Source: Candidatus Pseudobacter hemicellulosilyticus
GTDB lineage: Bacteria > Bacteroidota > Bacteroidia > Chitinophagales > Chitinophagaceae
Length of the DNA stretch: 64,000 nucleotides
NCBI GenBank assembly: GCA_029202545.1
Contig: CP119311.1
Coordinates: forward strand, 5,146,001 to 5,210,000
Reading direction: 5' to 3'
Shown: one piece after another, positions 18,446-27,943 of the stretch
Layout: each line of letters starts with the position of its first letter
How positions within the stretch are numbered: the stretch's first letter is position 1
Notes under the pieces: model-generated
The model's input: the letters and a program-made list of their open reading frames with translations, nothing else
The model's database searches: none
What the model was told of the DNA's origin: nothing
Made by a program: the position numbers and the translations under genes

Positions 18446-19324
18446 TTACCATTTTACCCGCACCTTGAACAGGTAGCTGCGGTTGGTATCATTATCTGCT
18501 ACCAGGTGCAGTTTCAGGCGGTTTGTTTTCTCCGACTGGATACAAACAGACTGCACTTTGAACCCTTTGAACAGCTCATGGGTATCGCTGAGGTTCAGCA
18601 GTTCGTTGATCTTTAAACTGCGGCGGCCGATCTTGCGCGAAGCATTCTCAATAATGCCCAGGTAGCTATCGCCCACAGGACCATCAGGCGAGGGGCCATC
18701 AGTCAGTTCAGTGCTGGCGGTGAACACGAGGCAATCATTTTGCAGGGAATAGGCCAGGCCGGTAATACCTGCTGCATGGTTATCTTTCACGGGAAGGTCC
18801 AGGGACACCACAGCAATTTCAGCCTGTTGCTGTTTTTTCCAGAAAGCATTTTTAGTAATGATCACCTGGTTGGCAGGCTGAAGATGGTTGCCGCGATTGG
18901 CCAGCAGAATATGGTCTTCCACCAGAGCGGCGGTTTCAATATTCAACTCATGCACACCATTTTCCTGAAGGCGTTTATAGAAGGGAGTTAGATCAAAGTC
19001 TTCTTTGAGATAGCTGTCCAGGTCTACCAGGACCCCTTTGTTGCGATTGGTTTCGCGGGAGCCTGAACCAAGGATCAGTAAGCGGGGGATCCGGTTGACG
19101 GTCACTACGGTGGTAGCTTCCAGGTCAGATCTGAGCGATAGGGTAGCACGTGGGTCGGATGACTCAAATAAGGGTAACCTTTCCAGTTCTTTCCAGCGCT
19201 TGTTCAGTACCAGGATCTCTCTTGCATCATCACCCACCAGGAACATTTTCTCATCGTGATACTCAATGCCGGAACCGGAAGGAAAAGCAGCGATTTCCTT
19301 GTACTCAAGCAGTTTTATATTCAT
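18446..19324 (-). CDS. uncharacterised protein, probable beta-propeller-like (DUF6929-like)
   Basis: 292 residues, no signal peptide. Repeated short strands such as LPSGSGIEYHDEKMFLVGDDAREILVLNK-type segments, LLILGSGS and ITGLAYSLQNDCLVFTAS suggest a beta-propeller or similar all-beta fold. From memory it resembles the family named DUF6929; no search was possible. Function unknown. It begins 10 bp after the stop of purE on the same strand, so the two are probably co-transcribed. Confidence 0.75.
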   Translation of the reverse strand: MNIKLLEYKEIAAFPSGSGIEYHDEKMFLVGDDAREILVLNKRWKELERLPLFESSDPRATLSLRSDLEATTVVTVNRIPRLLILGSGSRETNRNKGVLVDLDSYLKEDFDLTPFYKRLQENGVHELNIETAALVEDHILLANRGNHLQPANQVIITKNAFWKKQQQAEIAVVSLDLPVKDNHAAGITGLAYSLQNDCLVFTASTELTDGPSPDGPVGDSYLGIIENASRKIGRRSLKINELLNLSDTHELFKGFKVQSVCIQSEKTNRLKLHLVADNDTNRSYLFKVRVKW

Positions 19325-19334
19325 ACTTCACCAG

Positions 19335-19847
19335 TTAATCAAAGCTGTTTGACCAGCCTTCTGATTTTAATTTATCTACTTTTTTCAGTACTTCGGAGGA
19401 CAGGTTGTTTTTATAGGTGCTCAGCTTCTCGCCTATAGTTTTGTCGAAAGCGCCAATGATGCTGGCTGCCAGGATGCCGGCATTTTTGGATGCGTTCAGG
19501 GCCACAGTGGCCACAGGGATGCCATTGGGCATCTGAAGAATACTGAGAATAGAATCCCAGCCGTCAATGGAGTTGGAAGATCTGACCGGAACACCGATCA
19601 CAGGAAGGGTAGTGATACTGGCTACCATGCCCGGTAAATGGGCTGCGCCGCCGGCGCCGGCAATGATGACCTGCAATCCGCGCTCCCTGGCCCCCTGGGC
19701 GTATTCCACCATCCGCAACGGTGTGCGGTGTGCGGATACTACAGTAAGCTCAAAGGAAATACCAAATTCTTTCAGCACATCGGCTGCAGCCTGCATTACA
19801 GGAAGATCGCTGTCACTGCCCATGATAATTCCAACCTGTGGACTCAT
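19335..19847 (-). CDS. purE: N5-carboxyaminoimidazole ribonucleotide mutase PurE
   Basis: 170 residues from the ATG at 19847 (MSPQVGIIMGSDSDLPVMQ); an in-frame extension upstream adds 20 hydrophobic and basic residues not seen in the family. PurE moves the carboxylate of N5-CAIR to C4 in purine synthesis. GSDSDLPVM and VVSAHRTP are the substrate-binding loops, and GAGGAAHLPGM is typical. Its partner purK lies 6 kb upstream on the same strand, beyond an efflux operon. A -7-like TAGCTTTG sits on the minus strand at 19915-19922. Confidence 0.97.
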   Translation of the reverse strand: MSPQVGIIMGSDSDLPVMQAAADVLKEFGISFELTVVSAHRTPLRMVEYAQGARERGLQVIIAGAGGAAHLPGMVASITTLPVIGVPVRSSNSIDGWDSILSILQMPNGIPVATVALNASKNAGILAASIIGAFDKTIGEKLSTYKNNLSSEVLKKVDKLKSEGWSNSFD

Positions 19848-20262
19848 GTATTCTCTTTTCGTTTGAACCGCAAAGAAAAGAAAAAAAATCGACGGAAAAC
19901 GAATCAATCTTTAACAAAGCTATAAACAAACAGGCGTTCGTCGTTTTTTGCAGATGGCATAATGCGCTCAATCATAAGCCCTGAAACCGGGCTACAGTGG
20001 TTGCATAACACAACTACCCTGGACGGTTTCAGCATTGCGTTTATGCTTTTCAGAAGGCTGCTGCAAGTTGTGGGTCCTGGGAAGAGGGGACCTTTTTTTG
20101 ATGCTTATGACAAAGCCGGGGACAGTAGTATGGGTGAAACGCTCCTGCAGTACGCTTTGTTGCGCAACAGGGCAGCTGTCTGCCGCCAGTGTAACGAGCG
20201 GCCGTAGCTGCATGCTGAGCTACATCTTTTTTTTGGGGGGGAATTGCAGCGAAGCGCCTGCT
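19848..20262. other. 415-bp intergenic region with no supported gene
   Basis: It lies between the TolC stop and the purE start, both on the minus strand. It holds a candidate minus-strand -7 element TAGCTTTG at 19915-19922 and a run of eight T followed by seven G at about 20227-20241. Short open frames here (for example 19962-20207 +) look non-coding: no known motif, no clear ribosome-binding context and no hydrophobic pattern. Confidence 0.6.
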
Positions 20263-21573
20263 CTATTGCAGCAGGCCGCCTTTCAGCCGCAGCAATTCTG
20301 TTTCCGCCAGTTTGGTATTGTACCGTGCAGCAATCAGCCGGCTATTGGCTTCCTCCAGGCTGATCTGGGCTTCACGCAACTCCAGGAAGGTGGAAACACC
20401 CTGCCGGAAACGTTCCAGCGCAATAGCCACATTCTCCCGGGCAAAACCGATATTGGCTTCTTCCAGCGCCAGCAGGTCTTTCTGCAATTCATAATCCTTG
20501 AAGGCATTGGTTAACCCTACCTGCGTCAGTGTAAACTGGTTATCGTAAAAGAGCTGCTGGTAACGGACATCCAGCTGCGCCTGCTTCATCAGGCGGCGGG
20601 TATTGAAATTATTCAGGATGGGAATATTTACCGAAAAGCCATAGTTGTACCCGTTGTTCTGGTTGAACAGCGGGGTAAAGGTATTGATGACCGTTGTATT
20701 GGATGTCCGGGAATAGTTATAGGCAGAGTTGAAAGCCACAATGGGCAGCAGCTCGGCCCTTCTTTCCTTCACCGTCAGCTGGGCAATATCAATATTTTTA
20801 CGGGCAAAGAGCAGGTTGGGACTGGAAGCTTCCAGGTTCTGCTCCAGGTCGCCATATTGCAGCACCGTATTGACAGGGATACTGTCTGCTACCTCGTACA
20901 CCAGGCCCATGCGGAAACCGATCAGCTGGTTCAGCTGGTCCCGAAGCTGTGCTATCAGGGTCAGCTGTTGCAGGCGTGCGGCTTTCTGGGCGTTGAGGTC
21001 TACGCGGGCCTGCAGCAGCTCAGGTTTGCTGCCCAATCCCACGGACACTTTCATATCAGCCAGCTTCACGCGCTCTTCGTTGATGGAGATCTGTTCTTCC
21101 ACCGCTTTCAGCTGCTGTTTGGTTCGTACAATATTATAATAGTTATTGACTACAGTGGCTACGGTATTGGTAACCTGGTTCTTTACGCCCAGATCGCCGA
21201 GTTTTTCCAGTTCCAGCAGCCGCTCCCTGGTCACAAACATCTTGAGCCCGTCAAACAGGGTCCAGTTAAGCTGGAGGGAAGCCGTGAGGTTACTGGATTT
21301 GATACCGGTGGCTTCAGGCTTGCGACCGTCCTGCAGTTCCTGCTTCTGGGCGTTCACGTTCCATACCTTGGTGCCGGTGGCATTGAGCCTTGGCAGGAAG
21401 CCGGCATAGGCATAGGAAGCGTCCAGGGAATAGGCAGCCGAGTCATTCCGGCTGAGTCGGATATCATAATTGTTTTGTAGCGCTGCCGCCACCGCATCTT
21501 CCAGTCGCAATATTTCCTGGGCGGACAGCTGTCCGAAAAAGAGGGTGGCTATAAACAACAGAAGAAGTCTCAT
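20263..21573 (-). CDS. TolC-family outer-membrane efflux protein
   Basis: 436 residues. A signal peptide (MRLLLLFIATLFFGQLSAQ) comes before two OEP halves of long helices: RLEDAVAAALQNNYDIRLSRND at the start, an internal repeat near 225-330, and the closing FRQGVSTFLELREAQISLEEANSRLIAARYNTKLAETELLRLKGGLL. The family forms a trimeric channel that spans the outer membrane and periplasm. It is the last gene of the adaptor-pump-channel set (57 bp behind the pump) and should complete a tripartite RND pump. Confidence 0.93.
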   Translation of the reverse strand: MRLLLLFIATLFFGQLSAQEILRLEDAVAAALQNNYDIRLSRNDSAAYSLDASYAYAGFLPRLNATGTKVWNVNAQKQELQDGRKPEATGIKSSNLTASLQLNWTLFDGLKMFVTRERLLELEKLGDLGVKNQVTNTVATVVNNYYNIVRTKQQLKAVEEQISINEERVKLADMKVSVGLGSKPELLQARVDLNAQKAARLQQLTLIAQLRDQLNQLIGFRMGLVYEVADSIPVNTVLQYGDLEQNLEASSPNLLFARKNIDIAQLTVKERRAELLPIVAFNSAYNYSRTSNTTVINTFTPLFNQNNGYNYGFSVNIPILNNFNTRRLMKQAQLDVRYQQLFYDNQFTLTQVGLTNAFKDYELQKDLLALEEANIGFARENVAIALERFRQGVSTFLELREAQISLEEANSRLIAARYNTKLAETELLRLKGGLLQ

Positions 21574-21630
21574 AATGTATATTCCTTGTTAATCAATAGC
21601 CCGTCCGGGACGGGCAGGTCCGTCCGCAGA

Positions 21631-24600
21631 TCAGTGTACCGATGCAGGACTTGCCGGTGTTGCCGGCTGACTGTCGGACGGTGTATCATACACGTCCTGC
21701 GCGTTGGCTGATTTTTTGCGCGACAGGTACGAGTACATAGCCGGGATCACGTACAGGGTCAGGATCAGGGAGAACATAATACCGCCCACGATCACGATGC
21801 CCAGCGGTTTCCGGCTGGTGGCTGCCGCACCCAGCGACATAGCAATGGGCAGGGCGCCAAGCGCCATGGCCAGGCTGGTCATCAGGATAGGCCTTAAACG
21901 GGCCTGGGCCGCCTGGGTCACCGCGTCTGTCTTGCTGAGGCCCGACAGCTGCTTCTGGTTGGCAAATTCCACAATCAGGATCCCGTTCTTGGTCACCAGG
22001 CCAATCAGCATGATCATACCGATCTGGGAGAAGATATTGATGGTCTGGTCAAAGACCCAGAGCGACAATACCGCTCCCGCAATAGCCAGCAGTACCGTGA
22101 ACAGGATCACCAGCGGATCCATAAAGCTTTCAAACTGGGCCGAGAGTACCAGGAAGATCAGCACAATGGCCAGGATAAAGGCAAATACGATATTACCCGA
22201 GCTTTCAGCAAAATCACGCGAGGGACCGGACAGGGCCTGCGCAAAACCATCGCTTTCACTTAGCAGCCCGGCGGCAATGGTCTGCATTTCCTTGATACCA
22301 TCGCCCAGGGTATAGCCCGGTGCGGTACCGGCAGAGATTGTGGCCGATTTATACCGGTTGAAATGATACAGCGCGGGTGGGGTAGTCTCCTCTCGGATGC
22401 TGACCATATTATCCAGGGAGATGATCTCCCCCCGGTTATTGCGCACATAGATGTTCTTGAGGTCAGTGGGATCGTCACGGTCGCCCCTGGCCACCTGCCC
22501 GATCACCTGGTATTGCTTGCCTTCCCTGTAGAAATAACCGAGCCGGAGATTACTCAGGGCCAGTTGCAGGGTAGACGAAACATCCCCAATACTAACACCC
22601 AGCTGACTTGCCTTAATCCTATCAATTTCAATTCTTAGTTCAGGTTTATTGAATTTTAAGTCCACATCCACATTGGTCAGGATCTGGCTTTTATTGGCCT
22701 GTTCCAGGAATTTGGGCAGCACGTCCTTGATCTTCTCAAAATTATTATTCTGGATCACGAACTGCACTGGCTGGCCGCCCCTGCGGTTCATGGAGATGGT
22801 CTGTTCCTGGATAGCGAAAGCCCGGCCCTCAGAATACCGGGGCAGGTTACGGTTCACCATTTTAACCACATCATCCTGCGACCGGGTCCGGTCCTGCGGG
22901 TCCGTCAGCATCACCCGGATGGTGCCGGTATTGACCGATCCGGCGCCGCTGAAGCCAGGCGCCGTAATGGTAAGCACGATCTTGCGCTCATCAATAGAGT
23001 CAATCATCAGCTGGCCCAGGCTGTCGATATAGGCATCCATGGCGTCAAAGGAGGTTCCTTCCGGCGCTGTGACCGATAGCCGGAACTGGCTGCGGTCTTC
23101 CAGCGGCGCCAGTTCTTCCTGGAGGCCACGGCCAATAAAGAAGATGATACCCAGGCAAGCAGCCATAATGACCAGGGAGATCCAGCGCACCTTCATGAAC
23201 CGGCGCAGGGAATTGTAATACCCATTCTCCATCCAACGGAAAAAGGGTTCGGTCTTGGTATAGAACCAGCTATGCTTATGGGCGCTGCGGGTTAGTTTTA
23301 CGTTCAGTACGGGTGTCAGCGTCAGCGATACCAGGGCCGAGATCAGTACGGCGCCGGCCACCACGATCCCGAATTCCCGGAACAGCCGGCCCACCATACC
23401 TTCCAGGAAGACAATGGGCAGGAAGATGACCGCCAGCGTGATACTGGTGGAGATAACGGCAAAATAGATCTCTTTGGAACCTTCCTTGGCAGCCTGGAAC
23501 TTGTTCATACCCTGTTCCATCTTCTTGAAGATATTCTCCGTGACCACAATCCCATCATCCACTACCAGGCCCGTAGCCAGTACGATGCCCAGCAGGGTAA
23601 GTACGTTGATGGTAAAGCCACTTATATACATAATGAAGAAGGCGCCTATCAGGGACACCGGGATATCGATCAGGGGACGAACGGCAATGAGCCAGTCGCG
23701 GAAGAACAGGTAAATGATCAATACCACCAGGATCAGGGCAATGATCAGGGTTTCTTCCACTTCCGAGATAGACATTTTGATGAAGCGGGTCTGGTCCATG
23801 GCGATGTCCAGCTTGATATCAGCCGGCACTTCCGTTTTCAGCAGCTCGTACCTCCGATAAAACTCATTGGAGATAGCCACATAGTTGGAACCTGGCTGCG
23901 GCACAAGGGCCAGCGCAATCATGGGAATGCGGCTTTCTTTCAGCATGGTTTCTTCATTCTCCGGCCCAAGCACTGCTTCGGCCACATCCTTCAGCCGGAT
24001 ATCGTTGCCGTTGACATTCTTAATGATCACATTATTGAAATCCTCTTCAGTGAAGAGGCGACCAAAGGTCCGGATGGACAGTTCGGTGCTGTTACCGGCA
24101 ATTTTACCGGAAGGCAGCTCCACATTTTCCCGGCCCAGGGCGGTCTGCACATCACTTGGCGTGAGGCCGTAAGCGCTCATTTTGGCGGGATTGAACCAGA
24201 TACGCATGGCGTATTTTTTCTCTCCCCAGATCTGGATGGAGCTTACACCCGGGATGGTCTGCAGCCTTTCTACCAGCACGTTGGTGGCGTATTCTGTTAC
24301 CTGCAGCTGGTTGCGGGTATTGCTCTGAACGGTCATGGAGATGATGGCATCGGAACTGGCATCAGCCTTGGACACCACGGGTGGTGCGGGCAGATCGTCC
24401 GGGAGCGACCGCTGCGCCTGCGATACTTTATCGCGCACGTCATTGGCAGCCGCTTCCAGGTCAATGCTCAGGTCAAACTCCACGTTGATGCGACTGGTAC
24501 CCTGACTGCTGGTACTAGTAATATTCTTAACGCCGGCGATACCGTTGATAGCTTTTTCCAGTGGCTCGGTGATCTGAGATTCCACGATGTCCGCATTGGC

Positions 24601-24759
24601 GCCGGGATAGGAAGTGCTGACACTTACATTGGGCGGATCAATGGCGGGATAATCGCGCGTACCGAGAAAGGTAAAGCCAATGATACCGAACAGCACGATC
24701 ATGATGTTCAGCACCGTTGCCAAAACGGGGCGGCGCAAACTCAGTTCGGAAATATTCAT
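21631..24759 (-). CDS. RND efflux pump, HAE1/AcrB-type inner-membrane subunit
   Basis: 1042 residues, normal length. Twelve membrane helices are arranged in two halves, each followed by a large periplasmic loop. The N-terminus MNISELSLRRPVLATVLNIMIVLFGIIGF is typical, and the proton-relay pair is visible in GLVVDDGIVVTENIFKKME in TM4. The family exports hydrophobic drugs or other small molecules by proton antiport. Substrate cannot be read. The C-terminal tail is Ser/Pro/Ala rich. The adaptor is 9 bp upstream. Confidence 0.95.
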   Translation of the reverse strand: MNISELSLRRPVLATVLNIMIVLFGIIGFTFLGTRDYPAIDPPNVSVSTSYPGANADIVESQITEPLEKAINGIAGVKNITSTSSQGTSRINVEFDLSIDLEAAANDVRDKVSQAQRSLPDDLPAPPVVSKADASSDAIISMTVQSNTRNQLQVTEYATNVLVERLQTIPGVSSIQIWGEKKYAMRIWFNPAKMSAYGLTPSDVQTALGRENVELPSGKIAGNSTELSIRTFGRLFTEEDFNNVIIKNVNGNDIRLKDVAEAVLGPENEETMLKESRIPMIALALVPQPGSNYVAISNEFYRRYELLKTEVPADIKLDIAMDQTRFIKMSISEVEETLIIALILVVLIIYLFFRDWLIAVRPLIDIPVSLIGAFFIMYISGFTINVLTLLGIVLATGLVVDDGIVVTENIFKKMEQGMNKFQAAKEGSKEIYFAVISTSITLAVIFLPIVFLEGMVGRLFREFGIVVAGAVLISALVSLTLTPVLNVKLTRSAHKHSWFYTKTEPFFRWMENGYYNSLRRFMKVRWISLVIMAACLGIIFFIGRGLQEELAPLEDRSQFRLSVTAPEGTSFDAMDAYIDSLGQLMIDSIDERKIVLTITAPGFSGAGSVNTGTIRVMLTDPQDRTRSQDDVVKMVNRNLPRYSEGRAFAIQEQTISMNRRGGQPVQFVIQNNNFEKIKDVLPKFLEQANKSQILTNVDVDLKFNKPELRIEIDRIKASQLGVSIGDVSSTLQLALSNLRLGYFYREGKQYQVIGQVARGDRDDPTDLKNIYVRNNRGEIISLDNMVSIREETTPPALYHFNRYKSATISAGTAPGYTLGDGIKEMQTIAAGLLSESDGFAQALSGPSRDFAESSGNIVFAFILAIVLIFLVLSAQFESFMDPLVILFTVLLAIAGAVLSLWVFDQTINIFSQIGMIMLIGLVTKNGILIVEFANQKQLSGLSKTDAVTQAAQARLRPILMTSLAMALGALPIAMSLGAAATSRKPLGIVIVGGIMFSLILTLYVIPAMYSYLSRKKSANAQDVYDTPSDSQPATPASPASVH

Positions 24760-24768
24760 GGTAAGTTC

Positions 24769-25824
24769 CTATTGAACTTTGGTTAATTTGATTTTACTAT
24801 CTGGTCTGACGGCCAGCAGGGCGGTGGTGAGTACGGTGTCACCCACTTTAATACCTTCCAGTATCTGCACGTTGGAGGAATCGCGGATACCGGTGGTCAC
24901 ATCCTGGAAGCGGACAGCGCCGCCATTATACAGGATCACCTTTTTGGTACGGGCCTGCGGGATCACCGCCTGGGTAGGAACTATCAGGGCCTGATCGTTC
25001 TTACCCAGTTGCAGCGCTACCTTGGCAAAGGCGCCGGGCACCAGCTCGGGCGCCGTTCCTTTGATGACGGTACGTACTTTAAGGGTTCGGGTATTGGCTT
25101 CGATAAGGGATTCGGTAGCCAGTATGGATGCGGAGTATTTGTTGTTGCTGCCCGCCACATTGAAAGCCACGGTCCTGCCGGTACGCATCTGCTCGCTGTA
25201 TTTTTCAGGAACGGAAAATTCCATCTTCAGCTGACCTACCTGGCTGATGGTAGTGACGAGGGTAGTGGGAGTGATATAAGCGCCGAGACTGATATTGCGC
25301 AAACCGATGCGGCCATCAAAAGGCGCACGGATCTCAGTTTTTGTAATCTCAACTTTGATCAGGTCTATATCTGCTTTGAGATTACTGACAGCTAACTGGC
25401 TGAGGTCATATTCCTGCTGGCTGATACCGCTGATCTTGAGCAGGGCTTCCTGCCTTTCAGTAGTTTTCTGTGCAATAGCCAGCTGTACTTCCAGTTTCTT
25501 TTGCTGGGCCTGGAGGTCTTCATCGAATAATTTCACCAGCACCACACCACGTTTGACGTAGGAGCCTTCTGCAAAATTCAATTTTACCACCCGGCCACTG
25601 ATCTCTGGCCTGATCTCTGTTTGTTCAAACGGCAATAATGTTCCGGGGATCTCGAGGCTTTCACTGAGGGATGATGTCCGGACAATAAACCCTTCGGCCT
25701 GCACCGGCATGTTACCACGGTTAGCGTTTGCGGAGGGGTTGGTATCTTTTTTCTTTTCCTTACAGGAAATTGTGAAAAAGACACCCATAAGAAGTCCTGC
25801 TGTTAGCCAGCTTTTACCTTTCAT
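24769..25824 (-). CDS. RND efflux periplasmic adaptor (membrane fusion) lipoprotein
   Basis: 351 residues. The signal peptide ends in a lipobox (FTISC), so the protein should be lipidated. The lipoyl/biotinyl-like half-motifs LPFEQTEIRPEISGRVVKLNFAEGSYVKRGVVLVKL and APFDGRIGLRNISLGAYITP flank a coiled-coil hairpin (about 110-165), followed by the beta-barrel and the membrane-proximal domain. It joins the RND pump to the TolC channel; all three genes lie in order, which suggests a single operon. Confidence 0.94.
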   Translation of the reverse strand: MKGKSWLTAGLLMGVFFTISCKEKKKDTNPSANANRGNMPVQAEGFIVRTSSLSESLEIPGTLLPFEQTEIRPEISGRVVKLNFAEGSYVKRGVVLVKLFDEDLQAQQKKLEVQLAIAQKTTERQEALLKISGISQQEYDLSQLAVSNLKADIDLIKVEITKTEIRAPFDGRIGLRNISLGAYITPTTLVTTISQVGQLKMEFSVPEKYSEQMRTGRTVAFNVAGSNNKYSASILATESLIEANTRTLKVRTVIKGTAPELVPGAFAKVALQLGKNDQALIVPTQAVIPQARTKKVILYNGGAVRFQDVTTGIRDSSNVQILEGIKVGDTVLTTALLAVRPDSKIKLTKVQ

Positions 25825-25920
25825 TGGATCTGCGACTAATGTTTAATAATAGGGTGCTAAAAATACACTTTTCAAACCGGCAGTTAGTAAAAAGTCTGTG
25901 AACGGCAGGACGGGAGATGC

Positions 25921-27042
25921 TTAGGAAACCACTTTTAATATGTTTTTAATGCGGTGAGCCTTGAATACCAGATCCTGACGCTCTTTACTGACGATAGTTA
26001 TATGTCCCATCTTGCGGCCAGGTTTAGTTTCTTTCTTCCCATAGGTGTGAACAAATACATTTTCCATTTGCAATACTTCTTCTATGCCTTCGTAAACAGC
26101 GGGTCCGCTATGTCCTTCCGCGCCCAGCAGGTTAACGATGGCCGCGGGCAGGATATGTCCGGTATTGCCTAAGGGGTAGCCAAGCATAACGCGCCAGAGC
26201 ATGTCGAACTGTGAGCTGTAATTGGCTTCAATGGAATGGTGGCCGCTATTGTGGACGCGGGGGGCCGTTTCATTGACAAATACGTCCCCCTGTCTATCTA
26301 CGAAAAGTTCAACGGCAAAGATGCCGGGGCTTTTCAGTCCTTTGACCACGGCCAGGGCCATAGCCTCTATTTTCCAGAGGATGCGGTCGGGGATATTGGC
26401 AGGGCTGATCTGGTAGTCGAGCAGATTAAGCTCAGGATCCATGATCATTTCCACCGGGGGGTAGAGGGCGGTAGCGCCCTTCTCGTTGATGGCTACTATC
26501 TGGGCGATCTCCTTATCAATGGTCACCATTTTTTCCAGCACGCCAGGGGCGTCAAAACCTTTGCCCAGGTCGTTGGCTGTCCGGATGATCTGCACACCGC
26601 GCCCATCATAGCCGCCTTCACCGATCTTATGGACCGCCGGCAGGAAATCGGCCTGCTGACTGAGTTCTTCCAGGTTCTGGGTGATCACAAATGCCGGGCT
26701 GGGGATCTGTGCGTCTTTATAGAATTGTTTCTGAAGGATCTTGTTCTTGATGGTCCGCAGGGCTGAGGGTTTGGGATAGATCTTTACACCTTCCTGCTCC
26801 AGTTTTTCCAGGGCATCCACATTGACCGATTCAATTTCTATGGTCAGCGCGTTTAGTTCCTTGCCAAAATTATATACATCCTCGAAATTCCGGATATCGC
26901 CTTTGGTGAAATGATGGCAGAGATGAGCCGCAGGACACTGCGGATCGTTTTCCATGACATAGGTTTCTACAGGATAATTGGCAGCAGCCTGTAATAACAT
27001 TCTTCCCAGCTGACCGCCGCCGAGGATGCCGACTTTAAGCAT
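25921..27042 (-). CDS. purK: 5-(carboxyamino)imidazole ribonucleotide synthase PurK
   Basis: 373 residues from the ATG at 27042 (MLKVGILGGGQLGRML). An in-frame start at 27066 would overlap the promoter -7 element, so the shorter form is preferred. PurK is an ATP-grasp enzyme that carboxylates AIR with bicarbonate; PurE then uses the product. GGGQLGRML, VHKIGEGGYDGRGVQ and ELFVDRQGDVFVNETAPRVHNSGHHSIEA are typical. The efflux adaptor gene starts about 96 bp after its stop. Confidence 0.96.
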   Translation of the reverse strand: MLKVGILGGGQLGRMLLQAAANYPVETYVMENDPQCPAAHLCHHFTKGDIRNFEDVYNFGKELNALTIEIESVNVDALEKLEQEGVKIYPKPSALRTIKNKILQKQFYKDAQIPSPAFVITQNLEELSQQADFLPAVHKIGEGGYDGRGVQIIRTANDLGKGFDAPGVLEKMVTIDKEIAQIVAINEKGATALYPPVEMIMDPELNLLDYQISPANIPDRILWKIEAMALAVVKGLKSPGIFAVELFVDRQGDVFVNETAPRVHNSGHHSIEANYSSQFDMLWRVMLGYPLGNTGHILPAAIVNLLGAEGHSGPAVYEGIEEVLQMENVFVHTYGKKETKPGRKMGHITIVSKERQDLVFKAHRIKNILKVVS

Positions 27043-27063
27043 AAGTTTATTAGAGTTAGGGCG

Positions 27064-27071
27064 CAAAGATA
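27064..27071 (-). promoter_or_regulatory. -7 promoter element for purK
   Basis: TATCTTTG on the minus strand matches TAnnTTTG exactly and lies 21 bp before the purK ATG at 27042. It supports that start over 27066. Confidence 0.5.
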
Positions 27072-27344
27072 ACGGTTGGCGGGAAAATGGCGTAACTGTG
27101 CTGATGGCTGCATTTTTTTGGGAGCATTAGTTGGGGTATGGATTGATTACCAGAAGGATAACTGGCTGGTAACGGTTGGAACGGAAGTGTCGGGCATAGG
27201 CGTTTTCAGCGGCGAAACTTCAGGTTTTTTGTTTATAAAATTCTCCTTCTGAAACAAGGTTATCATAGTATATATTTAAAATGCAGTGCTGGAGATTTAC
27301 GGAATGGGGAAAACCTTTTGGGGAATGCTGCTGAAGAGAGGGTA

Positions 27345-27846
27345 GGAGTATGTATGGAACAAGGATGAAATAAGGCTGGCCGGCCGTAAGGTTATGTGTT
27401 AAGGTGTTGGGACGAACCAGGAAGGCAGGGATGGCAAGTGGGGGCATCGTTGCATGGTTAACAGTCTGGCTAAAGCTGTATGTATGGGACAAGGTCGAGA
27501 TAAGCTGGCCGGGTGTAGGGTCTGTTAAGGTATTGGGACGAACCAGGATAGGCAGGAATTCCAAATGGAGCATCTTTGCAAAGTTAACAACCTGGCTAAG
27601 CTGTATGTATGGGACAAGGTCGAGATAAACTGGCCGGGCGTAAGGTCATATGTTAAGGTATTGGGACGAACCAGGAAGGCAGGGATGGCAAGTGGGGGCA
27701 TCGTTGCATGGTTAACAGCCTAGCTAAAGCTGTGTGTATGGGACAAGGTCGAGATAAGCTGGCCGGATGTAGGGGCATGTGTTAAGTTTTGGGGGCGAAC
27801 CAGGATAGGCAGGGATTGTCAGTGGAGCATCTTTGCAAAGTTAATT
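27345..27846. repeat. intergenic repeat array A, four units with GGGRCGAACC core
   Basis: The core GGGACGAACC occurs at 27409, 27535 and 27663, and GGGGCGAACC at 27792 (periods 126, 128, 129). Around it is a long conserved unit with GGCAGG, GCATCGTTGCATGGTTAAC or CATCTTTGCAAAGTTAA, then GTATGGGACAAGG, GAGATAA and CTGGCCGG. Units 1 and 3 are more alike and units 2 and 4 are more alike, so the array looks like a doubled two-unit block of about 254 bp. It fills most of the purK-nitroreductase gap (27072-27943). The first 270 bp of that gap show nothing recognisable. Confidence 0.9.
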
Positions 27847-27908
27847 TTGAATTTGCGCGATGGGGAAAACCTTTGCTGCCTGGTATTTTAGATTCAGTGT
27901 TCAGCCTA

Positions 27909-27916
27909 TATCTTTG
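27909..27916 (+). promoter_or_regulatory. -7 promoter element for the nitroreductase gene
   Basis: TATCTTTG matches TAnnTTTG exactly, 27 bp before the ATG at 27944. No -33 TTTG at proper spacing was seen. Confidence 0.45.
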
Positions 27917-27943
27917 TGGCTCAATCAAATTACATTTATTCTA

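Noticed and set aside
19962..20207. 81-residue plus-strand frame between purE and TolC
   Set aside because: No motif, no hydrophobic pattern and no good start context. It is on the strand opposite to its neighbours.
27220..27573. 117-residue minus-strand open frame
   Set aside because: It lies inside repeat array A and its protein repeats itself (LVRPNTLT twice) because the DNA repeats. No start context, no known motif.
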